A stretch of 64,000 nt of DNA from Pelagomonas calceolata. Its lineage: Eukaryota > Sar > Pelagophyceae > Pelagomonadales > Pelagomonadaceae. The position numbers and the translations under genes are program-made. Below are positions 44,706-54,100 of the stretch, in pieces. Below the pieces are notes generated by a model, which was not told where the DNA came from, searched no databases, and saw only the letters and a program-made list of their open reading frames with translations. How positions within the stretch are numbered: position 1 is the stretch's first letter; each line of letters starts with the position of its first letter. The DNA lies in assembly GCA_918797485.1 (NCBI GenBank), contig CAKKNE010000002.1:4058501-4122500 (forward strand), given 5' to 3'.

Positions 44706-47303
44706 ATGGCGCGGGCCGATGCACCCATCATGCAGTGGCAAGGTAATCCCCGCAACCTGCCCATAAGAGATGGCAGCATATCCCTCAACTGGAGCGCGCT
44801 CGGGAAATGGGATCCCCGCTCTAAAATCGGATTAGTATGGAAGTTCCAATTGGAGCCGCGGATGGATCTGGGGAACGGCCACACGGTCACGCTGACGGTC
44901 TCGTTCCGGTCGAGTCGGCGCGTCATCGTGCACGACGGCGTGCGGGTGGAGTACAGCGTCCGCGAGGATCGCGCGCGCAGCTATGCCTGGCGACGTGACG
45001 GCCACGACTTCGCGATCCAGGAGCTGCCGAACGGCCCGCGCGACATCTCGCGCTTCCGATTTGTTGTGGACAGCGCGTGCTCGTTTACGACGCCCGGCGG
45101 GCAGCGCGCGTTCATCGACGTCGCGCTGTCGGGCACGCGCTCCCCGACGCACGCGCAGCCAGTTTCTGCGAACGCGGCTAGCGCGCTCCCGTGCGCCGAA
45201 GCGAGAGTCGTGGACGCGGACCCGGCGAGCGGGACCCTGACGGCGGAGCGCGCCGGCGTCTACTTGACGCCGGCGGAGCGGCAGGAGCATATTTTCCAAG
45301 TCGGGGGCGTCGATGCAGACCTCGCACGGGCGCTCGCGGCGTCGGCGCGCGAATCGGCCAACGCCCGCCAGTTCGAGGCGGACACGGCCCTGGCGCGCCA
45401 GCTGTCGAGCGACGGAGAGGTGGCGTCGCCGCGGAGGCCGCGCGCCCCCGACGCGCCCCCGGCGTCGCCACTGTCGCCGCGGTCGCCGACGGCGCCCCCG
45501 CTGCCCGTGGCCTCGCCGTCGCCGCGGCCGTCCGCCACGTGGTACTGGGAGGAGGAGCCGCACCGACTGACGGCGCACAACCCCGCCCTCGTGAAGCCGC
45601 CACACTGGGTCGCGTACCCCGACGACGTCCAGGCCGTGCTGGAAGCGGCCTTTCAAGCGGGACATCCCACGTGCACCGGCGCAAATAACGTCGTGGACTT
45701 CGTGGCGCGGCAGCAAACGAATTTGCGGACCGGCGCCAAGCGGGCCGTGCTGCGGGACGACGCCGCCTTCTTCGAGCGCGACGTGCTGCGGGAGGACCGC
45801 GACGCCGCGGCGGCCTTCGCACCCCCGTCGCCGCCCGCGGTCGTCGCGCCGCCTGCGCCGGCACCTGCGCCACGGCGTCCGCCGGCACCCTCGTCGCCGC
45901 CGACCGGGCCGCCACCTCAGCGGCAGTGGGACGAGGCACGGCCGTGGGTCGCGGCGGACGAGGCGCTCGCCGACATCGCCGAGGCCGCGTCCATCGTCCA
46001 TGCGTCCACGAGCGGCCAGAGCCTCGACCCGCGCGCGCTTGCTTCGGTGCCCTGGGCGCACCAAATCATCGAGCTGCGAACTTTGATCGGCGCCAAAGGC
46101 ATGGAGACGCTCAGCGCCGGCCGCGAGCCCGTGCCCCGCTTCGCTGTGACGTGGGCGAAGCTCCGCACGCAACGCGCGGAGATCGACCGAGCGCTGCGCG
46201 ATCGAGCTGCCGAAGCGCCGGCGGCGTCGGTCGCGCCGCCGTCGCCGCCGCGTCTCAGCCGGGCGCAGGAACTGCAACGACGCCGGGATCTGCAACGAAG
46301 CCGGGCACCGCCGTCGCCACCCGCGGAGCCGCTTCGCCTACACGCGCGCATCACCGCTTTGAGCTTTGAGGAGGCACGGCACCGGACGCAGGAAGGCGCC
46401 ACCGCCGGCGTGGGTGACGACGATGATCTGACGCGGGCGCTGGCGGCGTCGCGGCGCGTCGCGGCTGCCGAGGAGCGGCACCGGGAAGATCTCACACGGG
46501 CGCTCGTGGCGTCGCGTGACGTTGCGGTTGCCGAGGAGCGGCGTCGGGCACAGTGCGCCACCGCCGACGACGAGGTCGAGTACGCCCGTCACGTCCACAT
46601 CGGCGAGACGCCCGTCCCGCCTGGCCATGTAAGAGTTCGCGTGCCGCCGGGCATGGGCCCCGGTTCGGAGGCGGCCTTCACGGCGCCGGACGGAAGAGTG
46701 CTTAGGGCAACTATCCCAGCCGGTGCGACGGAGGACTCCCTCTTCGACGTACGATTGCCACCGCGGCGCACCATCTCCGAGGAAGCTTCACCCGCGGCGC
46801 CGCCGTCGCCGCCCGCGGAAGAGGCCAGTCCCGGCCGTCGAGGTGACGTGATACGGATCTTCGAGGAAGCGCAGCGCCGGCGCGCCGCTGAGGCAGCCGC
46901 GGCCAAAGACGACGTGCCACCCCAACCGCGCGTCGCGGGACGCATGATGGCCGAAAGTGACAGCGATAGCGACAGCGACGAGGCAAAGGAGACCGCCCGC
47001 GGGGCGCGGCCCGCCCCGCCGCCGATGTTAGGCGGCGTCCCGGACGGACCGGAACAGCTCGTTAGGAACATCGAGGCCCACATCCGTCTGCTGGAGCCCG
47101 CGTCGAGGGCCGACTTCCGCCGCCGCCTCGCGGCCGCGCGCAATAACATCAGCGCCCTGGCGGAGCTGAACCGACGCGTGGCCCAGGCCGTCGACGAGGA
47201 AAACGAAGCCACCGCGGAGCCCGAGCCCGCGCCGATCGACCGGGAGGCGTTCGAGGCGCTCCTCGCGGGCCTCACCGACGACTCGGGCTCGGACGACTAC
47301 TAG
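44706..47303 (+). CDS. UIM and WWE domain protein
   Basis: From MARADAPIMQWQGN (44706) the product is 865 residues; the frame extends to 44505 but that leader is not protein-like and overlaps promoter sequence. Residues 10-165 form a beta-rich N-terminal domain. UIM-like helices follow: DADLARALAASARES (about 205), DDDLTRALAASRR and EDLTRALVASRD (about 575-605), each with the L-x-x-A-L-x-x-S core. A WWE domain lies at about 275-355 (WYWEEEP ... VDFVARQQTNLRTGAKRAVLR). A VRVPPGMGPGS-type repeat is near 640. WWE binds ADP-ribose and UIM binds ubiquitin, so a reader linking both is inferred. Confidence 0.75.
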   Translation: MARADAPIMQWQGNPRNLPIRDGSISLNWSALGKWDPRSKIGLVWKFQLEPRMDLGNGHTVTLTVSFRSSRRVIVHDGVRVEYSVREDRARSYAWRRDGHDFAIQELPNGPRDISRFRFVVDSACSFTTPGGQRAFIDVALSGTRSPTHAQPVSANAASALPCAEARVVDADPASGTLTAERAGVYLTPAERQEHIFQVGGVDADLARALAASARESANARQFEADTALARQLSSDGEVASPRRPRAPDAPPASPLSPRSPTAPPLPVASPSPRPSATWYWEEEPHRLTAHNPALVKPPHWVAYPDDVQAVLEAAFQAGHPTCTGANNVVDFVARQQTNLRTGAKRAVLRDDAAFFERDVLREDRDAAAAFAPPSPPAVVAPPAPAPAPRRPPAPSSPPTGPPPQRQWDEARPWVAADEALADIAEAASIVHASTSGQSLDPRALASVPWAHQIIELRTLIGAKGMETLSAGREPVPRFAVTWAKLRTQRAEIDRALRDRAAEAPAASVAPPSPPRLSRAQELQRRRDLQRSRAPPSPPAEPLRLHARITALSFEEARHRTQEGATAGVGDDDDLTRALAASRRVAAAEERHREDLTRALVASRDVAVAEERRRAQCATADDEVEYARHVHIGETPVPPGHVRVRVPPGMGPGSEAAFTAPDGRVLRATIPAGATEDSLFDVRLPPRRTISEEASPAAPPSPPAEEASPGRRGDVIRIFEEAQRRRAAEAAAAKDDVPPQPRVAGRMMAESDSDSDSDEAKETARGARPAPPPMLGGVPDGPEQLVRNIEAHIRLLEPASRADFRRRLAAARNNISALAELNRRVAQAVDEENEATAEPEPAPIDREAFEALLAGLTDDSGSDDY

Positions 47304-47356
47304 GAACCTCCATGCTCCCCTTCTACCAATCTAATGTGATCACAAAATTAAAACTA

Positions 47357-49450
47357 CTAGACCTGGAAGTAGATGGCCGTCTGCGGCTCCACCAAACACG
47401 CGTCGCCGGCCTGCTTACTGATCGTCATCGCCGTCTTGTAGAAGAGGAGCTGGCCCTTGTGGTTCACGAGCCAGCTCCGGTCCGCCCCCGCTTCTACCTT
47501 GAAGTTGCGGCCCGGCCGGTAATCAACTTCATCTAAAGAAGAAAAGCACCGGAAGCACTGGAGCCGCGGCCTTGTTACTGTTTCGGTGGAAATCCAGAAC
47601 AGCGGCGTCTCCGGGTTCGCTATTCCTCTGTCAACGGCCTCGTCGACGTACCACGTCTGATGTTCATAAGCACTGATGGTAGGCGACCGCCACTGATGGG
47701 CCCGTTTCACCGCCTCGCCCCAGAGCGGTATACAACTATAACCAGCACCACCAGCACCACAAGCCGATTTTTTGGTACATTCGAAATCATAAGGACGCCT
47801 CTCCTGAACATGGGACCCGTTCATGGCCCACAATTGCAACCATTCTAGGGCAGCTTGGTCGTGCGGGTGGCACTGGGCCAAACCGTCCCGCGCGACGGCG
47901 AGCCACTTCCGCACGACCTCCCTTCCATCTGCATTGCCCCTTACGAGAAACACTCCAGTGTTCAAACCTCGGTAGTTGCCCAAGACGACATGTCTATTTT
48001 GAGGAACGTCTTCGACATACCTCTCGAGTTCCACAGAAAACTGACTAGGATTCACCCAGGCGTCGGCGTCGATCCAGCAGTACCACCTCGCTGTCCTATA
48101 TCGACGCATCGCGTCGCGCACCATGAGTATCTTCGAGAACTCCCACGCCAAGCGCTTTTCCTCGAAAATATGTGAATGCGCCGTCTTCCGCCGCAGCAAC
48201 CGATCCAGCGTGTCCGCCACATAGAAAGCAAACCCGTAACCTCGGGCAAGAGCGTAGGCCCGCTTGTTCAGCGCAAGGTCCACGTCCGCCTTCGCGTTGT
48301 TCCCGTCCCTCACATTCACGCCGGACACAATGACGAAAGCTGGTGCATGCGGCTCTTGCGTCGTCGCGAACCCATGCATGCATGGTAATCTCCGATCACC
48401 TTCATCTCCAAGAATACGAGCGGCGAGGGCGTCGATTTTACTCGCGTCGCCCTCGAACTTGACTAATCTTTCAGGCGTGCCCGCGCGGACTTTCGCCCGC
48501 TCGCGCTCGAGGTCGGCGCCGGCGCAGCCGGCGCCGCATGAGGCGCAGCGTAACTGTGGAGGGAGGTCGCTCGGTTCTATACTAAGATCGTAGGCCGCGT
48601 CCAAGACCGCGTCCGGCGGGCTCTCGGAGGACCCGGGGCCCGCCAGTTGTTTGTCTCTGTAGTTTCGTAAGACGTCCGCGAGTTCTTTGGCCCTCTGACC
48701 ACCTTTCGTAGAAGCCCAGCCTATCAAAGTGGTCGAGAGGTCCGCGACGGCCGCGTGGCCGGGTTTTGTAGGGGGTGCCGCGGCGACGTATAAAGTGTCA
48801 CCATCAATGGAGGGCAGCGCGGCCCAGAAGTCCTTGGAGAAGGTTCTGCAAGGGGTCCACGCGTCCAGATCTATAGACACGATGATCTGCGAGGAGGCCT
48901 CGGCCGTGCCTTCGTCGAGCTCCGTAATTAATGATTCGGTGACGCGGCTCGTTCTGGATGAAGTACCGGACGTGCCGAGCGCCGCGTGGCGCCGTTCCAA
49001 GCCCGCCGCCTCCGCCACCGACCAAAGCTCGTCCTGGAACCGCTCGCGCTCGTCTTCTTTCGAACCGCTCCCCCAGTAGGGCGTCTGCACGAGGACCGCC
49101 GTGCGTGCTGCTCTTTGACCTCTCAGTTCCTTCACGATGCGCAGCGCGGACCGCCTTGCAGAAGGCGAGGCCGCGTGCAGCGTCAATCGCACGGACGGAG
49201 GCAGGGGCGCCGGCGTCGGCGGCCGCGGCTTGTGGTCGTCGGCGGCCCAGTTCGTGACCTGAGACATTATTTTCGTGTAAAATTGCAAAGCTCGTTCGTC
49301 CTCGGCGAGCTCTTTTGGAGTGCGGGGCGCGTAGTTCTCGCGGTAGCGCTTCTCGTCGGCGAGGGCCATCTCCTTGGCGACGGGGTCGACGAGGCGCTCA
49401 TTTGTTATAGCTGCGCAGGCGGCCGCGGCGCAGAGGAGGAGCGCTCGCAT
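47357..49450 (-). CDS. GT34-like (GMA12/MNN10 type) glycosyltransferase with N-terminal extension
   Basis: A 697-residue protein with a signal peptide (MRALLLCAAAACAA). Residues 60-290 form an Asp/Ser-rich domain I do not recognise, possibly a second degenerate transferase fold (QIIVSIDLDAWTP). The GT34 part is about 370-600: NKRAYALARGYGFAFYV, WEFSKILMVRDAMRRYRTARWYCWIDADAWVNP with the DxD motif, then GNYRGLNTGVFLVRGNADGREVVRKWL. A Golgi-type alpha-galactosyl or mannosyl transferase is inferred. No clear transmembrane anchor beyond the leader. Confidence 0.82.
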   Translation of the reverse strand: MRALLLCAAAACAAITNERLVDPVAKEMALADEKRYRENYAPRTPKELAEDERALQFYTKIMSQVTNWAADDHKPRPPTPAPLPPSVRLTLHAASPSARRSALRIVKELRGQRAARTAVLVQTPYWGSGSKEDERERFQDELWSVAEAAGLERRHAALGTSGTSSRTSRVTESLITELDEGTAEASSQIIVSIDLDAWTPCRTFSKDFWAALPSIDGDTLYVAAAPPTKPGHAAVADLSTTLIGWASTKGGQRAKELADVLRNYRDKQLAGPGSSESPPDAVLDAAYDLSIEPSDLPPQLRCASCGAGCAGADLERERAKVRAGTPERLVKFEGDASKIDALAARILGDEGDRRLPCMHGFATTQEPHAPAFVIVSGVNVRDGNNAKADVDLALNKRAYALARGYGFAFYVADTLDRLLRRKTAHSHIFEEKRLAWEFSKILMVRDAMRRYRTARWYCWIDADAWVNPSQFSVELERYVEDVPQNRHVVLGNYRGLNTGVFLVRGNADGREVVRKWLAVARDGLAQCHPHDQAALEWLQLWAMNGSHVQERRPYDFECTKKSACGAGGAGYSCIPLWGEAVKRAHQWRSPTISAYEHQTWYVDEAVDRGIANPETPLFWISTETVTRPRLQCFRCFSSLDEVDYRPGRNFKVEAGADRSWLVNHKGQLLFYKTAMTISKQAGDACLVEPQTAIYFQV

Positions 49451-49587
49451 CCTTCACGGCAGGCGCGGTGCAACAGGCAGCATGGCTTTGCACGTTCGAG
49501 CGCTACTAGCACTCGTCCGTCACGGATGCGCAACTATAAGGTATACCAAGCCAGGCTCACGCTTTTTTTTGGTCAGCTTGCTTTCTT

Positions 49588-49610
49588 GCTAGTGTCTTAC
49601 AGCCGCTAGC
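49588..49610. promoter_or_regulatory. Promoter palindrome copy 13
   Basis: GCTAGTGTCTTACAG then CCGCTAGC, 138 bp upstream of the GT34-like gene. Confidence 0.65.
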
Positions 49611-49722
49611 TAACCAACACCCGATCGCCAATCCCAATAGTGGCGAAGCGTTCGGGGTCCGTACTACCTGGGGGTGGGTTCAATAAGTGGCTCTCTCTCT
49701 CAGCAGGCGCGAAGGTTTTGTA

Positions 49723-49736
49723 CTAGCACCGTAACA
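49723..49736 (-). terminator. 3' boundary motif copy 3
   Basis: TGTTACGGTGCTAG on the minus strand, 5-20 bp after the stop codon of the Cys-rich gene and 113 bp from promoter palindrome copy 13. Confidence 0.4.
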
Positions 49737-49742
49737 ACGGCC

Positions 49743-50747
49743 TTAACGCTCCATCTCTTCCACGCGGACCGAGCCCCCGCCCCCGCCGCCGCCGCCGTCG
49801 CCGCCGCCGCCGTCTCCCTGCTGGTGGTACGGGTACACGACGCTCTCGAAGATGGCGGCCGCGAACCACACCTCGGGGGGCACGTCGTTCTTGGCGGGCA
49901 GTTGCATGCTATACGTCTGGAGGCCGATCGGCTTCCCCCCGGGGCAGAAGCAACACGGCATTCGCCGGAAGGGCTGGACTGGGTCGCGCCCGGGCCCGCT
50001 CGCGCACGGCTGGAGTATCCACCGGTACATCCCCGCACCCGGTTCGCCCTCGACGGGCCGCACGAACGGCGTGTCACAGCAGGGCTGCACGCAACACGGA
50101 TACAGCGTGCCCTTCAGAGTTGTTGAATTGACTGTCATGTCAGCATCAGCAATACACTGGGGGCAGGCGCTCGGGCCGCCGTGGGACACGAGGGGATACG
50201 CGACGCCGGCCTTGACGACCCGCCCCGAGATAGGCGTGTTGTCGCAGGGGCACTGACACGCGGGGACGACGTCGAAATGAAGTCGGGCCGCTTCGAAGTT
50301 TCTGTCCGTGATCTTACCGTTGCCAGCGTCGATCGTCGAGAGGTACACGGGCACCTCTAAACCTTGATAGGGGTTCTTGCAGCAGCCCATGTTATCCATG
50401 ATCATGCCGAACGTCACTTCCGACGCGAAGGCCGGCCGCGCCCCGGCGCCCATCACGTCGTCCGCGGCGTAGCCCGCGAAGGCCTGTCCCGGGAACTTGC
50501 CACAATTGGCGACGAGCAAGTGGTCGACGAGGACCACTGGTCCGGCGGGCGCGGCCGGCATCATCATCTGCGGAGCGGCGGCGGGCACGGCGATCGTGAA
50601 CTGCTGGCCCGGGCCCAGGCCCGGCGGGATCTGGACCTGGACCGGCTGCCCATTGGGGGCCGTGAGCTGGACCATTGTCCCGGGCGGAGCACCCTCTGGC
50701 ACCTGGACCGTCATCATGGCGCTAGGGGCCGCCATGACTTGTGCCAT
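49743..50747 (-). CDS. Cys-rich protein with VP-G-PG repeat
   Basis: A 334-residue protein. Residues 10-55 hold a duplicated VQVPEGAPPG ... IPPGLGPGQQFTIAVP motif, also present once in the WWE/UIM protein at 44706. The central part has many Cys, often paired (MGCCKNP, CQCPCDN, YPCCVQPCCDTP, MPCCFCPGG), which may bind metal or be acylated. A hydrophobic stretch (VWFAAAIFESVVYPY) precedes a Gly-rich, charged tail. It faintly recalls scramblase-like Cys-rich membrane-associated proteins; I cannot assign it. Confidence 0.6.
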   Translation of the reverse strand: MAQVMAAPSAMMTVQVPEGAPPGTMVQLTAPNGQPVQVQIPPGLGPGQQFTIAVPAAAPQMMMPAAPAGPVVLVDHLLVANCGKFPGQAFAGYAADDVMGAGARPAFASEVTFGMIMDNMGCCKNPYQGLEVPVYLSTIDAGNGKITDRNFEAARLHFDVVPACQCPCDNTPISGRVVKAGVAYPLVSHGGPSACPQCIADADMTVNSTTLKGTLYPCCVQPCCDTPFVRPVEGEPGAGMYRWILQPCASGPGRDPVQPFRRMPCCFCPGGKPIGLQTYSMQLPAKNDVPPEVWFAAAIFESVVYPYHQQGDGGGGDGGGGGGGGSVRVEEMER

Positions 50748-50913
50748 GGTTCACTCGACAGCAGCCGCTCTGGGGCCGTGAGCACGAACGGTGTGTTACT
50801 CGGGCTGGCGCACAACGTAATGGGCAGCCTGAGCGAGTCGTGGGGGTCTAGTCCCTAGTCCTTGGTGATGGCTAGGCTACTATCTTGTAGCAAAGCACAG
50901 CGCCTGTAAACTA

Positions 50914-50935
50914 CCTAGCTAGGTAGAGACACTAG
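50914..50935. promoter_or_regulatory. Promoter palindrome copy 14 (tandem intergenic 50748-51108)
   Basis: On the minus strand GCTAGTGTCTCTAC then CTAGCTAG, degenerate. It is 167 bp upstream of the Cys-rich gene. The intergenic also carries the dispersed repeat copy 2 and a weak boundary motif at 51038-51050. Confidence 0.5.
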
Positions 50936-50943
50936 CCGATTCA

Positions 50944-51019
50944 CCAGCCGGACGGGTGGGCCCGGGGGGAGCGGGAGGGGTGCGGGGGACCCTGCGACGT
51001 AACTAGCCTGAGCCTGAGC
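50944..51019. repeat. Dispersed 76-bp repeat, copy 2
   Basis: Matches 37867-37942 with four differences and the same orientation, the same position next to a promoter palindrome, and the same CCTGAG tail. Confidence 0.85.
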
Positions 51020-51037
51020 CTGATTCACGCACTCCCG

Positions 51038-51050
51038 TGCTAGCACCGCA
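51038..51050 (-). terminator. 3' boundary motif copy 4, degenerate
   Basis: CTGCGGTGCTAGC on the minus strand, about 59 bp after the stop of the large membrane protein and 103 bp from promoter palindrome copy 14. Confidence 0.3.
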
Positions 51051-51108
51051 GACTAGCATCGTATATCAGAAACTGAAACACACTCATAAAATTAACAAAA
51101 CCGCGTCG

Positions 51109-54100
51109 TCAGCGACGCGACCCTTCGCGCACGAACTTGTGCGGCACGTAGCCCTCTCGGTCGGAGCCGTCCGTCTTCCTGGCGTAGACCAGGGATCCGA
51201 ACTTCGCGAGGTCCGCGGCCGGCACCAAGACCACGTCGCCTTCGTTCACCGAGAGCTCGTTCGGCGAGTGGGCGACAAACGCGCGGACGACGACGCAGCG
51301 CCGCTCGCCGCGCGAGGGCGTCACGGTCGCGGGCGCTGGGGCCGGCTCCGGCGGCGCAATTGGCGCCGCTTTTGGCTTTGGCGGCGTCGCGACGGGTTCT
51401 GGGCTCCTCTGTGGCGTCGCAGGTGGCTCCGGCGCAGGCCTCGGCGTCGCGGCCGGCTCCGAAGGTGACAGCTCGATCGACCGCGGCGTCGCAATCGCCA
51501 CGGGACTCGGTTTGCGCGGCGACGGCGACGGAGACACGGGCGACGCGGCGGCGGTCGAGGCCGGACTCGTCGGAGGCGACGGGGTCGGGCTCTTCGGCCC
51601 GCCCGCTGCCGCGTTGACGGTGCGCAGGAGCCGCGCGCAGGCGACTGTTGCCCACAATGCCTCGTCGGCGTCGGCCGCGACGCCGTGGCCAAAGATCAGC
51701 GGCGCCGTCGCGGCCGCGAGCCCGCGCCACGAAGCGCCGTTCAAACGGCGCCGACGCACGATTTTCCCGAGGTGTTTCGCCAGGCGCGTCAGCACCTCGC
51801 GGTGAAAGGGTGGGAGCTCCCCGAGGAGAATGCACAGGTGATGACGCTGGCCGGCGACGCCGCGGCTCGGGCTCGGCTCCGTCGCGGCGCGGATGAAGGC
51901 TTGCCTCCGCCCCAGTGTCGCCAATGGTGCGCGCTCCCGGAGCAGCGCGGCGACCGCGTCGATCACGGCGTGCGGGTCGCCGGCGTCGATCGCTGCGGCG
52001 ATCGCGGGCTTCGCCTCTAGAACCACTCGCACGGCCGCGGACCTCGCCTCGTCGCCGTGCCGCATCCAGAGTCCTGGGGCGCAGAGCGCGCGCTCGTCCC
52101 CGTCGAGCGCGTCGAGCGCGCCTCGCATCACCTCGGCGTCGCCGGCCGTCCAGGGCGGCAGGTCGTCGTCGTCGTCGTCCACGTCCACCTCCACGTGTTC
52201 ATCCGGCGGCCCATCCCCTCCCTGCTCGAAGGCGTCGTCGTCGTCCTCGGCGCCGACGCGGCAGCAGGTCGCGCCGAAAAACGCCGATACGCGGGCGAAC
52301 GACGCGCCGTCCGCGCCGGGCGTCGCATGAGAGGCGAAGGCGGCGCCGCAGCCGCTCGAGATGGCCCCCTCGATGCCCGTCGACAGAGCCGCCCCGCGCG
52401 CCCCCTGGGCCAGGAGCTCGAACTGGAGCCGCGCGGTTCGGCGCCGCGCGCCAAAGGGGCCCTTGTGGAGCTTCGTGCGCTTGACCACGTGCTCCCAGAA
52501 CTGGTGGAAGCTCAGAGTTGAGGCCACCTGAGCTGATACGTCCGCGACGCGCTCGTCGAAGCCCTTCATGCGCACGAAGAGAGTTTCACTTAACGCGCGC
52601 CGCGTCTCCGCGTCGAGGCCGAGGCCACTGCAGATGCTCGACGCGCACGCCGCGGGCTCCTCCGACGCGAGGCGCCAGACGCAGAACGCCACGAACTCCG
52701 GCAGGTCGAAGCCCGGCGCGACGGCCACCTCCCGCAGATCGTCGTCGACGAGTGCGTAGTAGCCCTTGCGCGCGCAGGAGATGGCGTCGACGAGCCCCAA
52801 TGCTTCCTCGCTCGAAATCTCGCAGCCCTGCGACTGGTAGTGGAACCGCAGGTCGTCGACGCTCACGAGGCCGTCCTGGTCCTTGTCTAGCAAACGGAAG
52901 GCCGTGCGCAGGTGGCCGAGCTGGAACGGCAGCGCGACGTCCACCAAATGCTCGGGATCCTGGATCGCGTCCGCGTCGAGGGCGACGGCCTTCTCCGAGG
53001 TAGGACTCGCCGGGCGGCGGTGCTTCAGCGCCCGCTCGGCCGCGTGGCGCCAGGCGCCCTTCTTGCTGCTCGCGTGTGGCTCGGCAACGGGGCTCGGAGC
53101 CGTCGCCTCCATCTCTAGAATTTCCTCGAGCTCGTCGACGTGGCCCAAAAAGGCGGCGCGCATCGGCGCGCCCCGTAGCTCGTGGTCGGCCACGGCCTCG
53201 CGCACCTTTCGACGCAACTTCGTCGCCTCGTGCTCCTTCCGCGCTTTCAATCGCGGGTACGCGCGGCGCCAGAGGCTCCCGGAAATGGGCCGCGCGCGCC
53301 ACGCGGCCACGTTGTACGGTTCCAGAGAGGGGTGCAGCGTCAGCACGTAGATTAAGTGCAACGCTCGCCAGGCGTCGGCGAGTTCTCCGCGCTTCAATGA
53401 TGAAGGAACGCGCCCGCCCAGCAGGACGTCGTCCAGGATGCGAGCGAGCTCGTCTGATTGTAAACGGCACGCCAGCGCGCGGCTCGGCGCCGGCGCCGCG
53501 AAGGCGAGGCAGTGCGCCGGCCGCACGCGCCGCGCGTAGGCGTCCTCGACCGCCGACAGTATCAAACGCGAGGCCGCGCACATGACGGGGTTGTTGTGTC
53601 TCTCAGAAAGCATGACCGTGGACGCGAACGTGTTGTAGCCCGGGTCCAACCAGCCGATGTTGCCCGTGAAGAGCGAGACGTCGACCCGGAACACGTTGAT
53701 CGTGGCGATGAGGTAGAGGACGAGCACCCGCAGCGGCCCCGCGACGGGCCCCACTATCAAATCCCACATCCCGAGCACAAAGTCCCACAAGTCGAAACAA
53801 TTCCGGTGGTGCACGTACGTGCCGTCGCTGATGAACTTGTTGAGGAAGACGAACAGCAGCATGTTGAAGAGCCACAGCACGAGCAAGGGTACGATGGCGC
53901 CGCCCAGCAACTCCACGACGTACCGCCGCGCCGCCTCCTGCGCCTCCCAGGCGTTCCAGGCGAAAACCACCAGTCCCGCGCCCAGAAAGCATATCGCCGA
54001 GACGACCAGCGCGTGCGCCACGACGACGCCCATGAACCGGATCGCGTATGGCGCCGCCGGCGTAATAAACCCACGCCACAGCCGGTCGCCCAGGGTCCGG

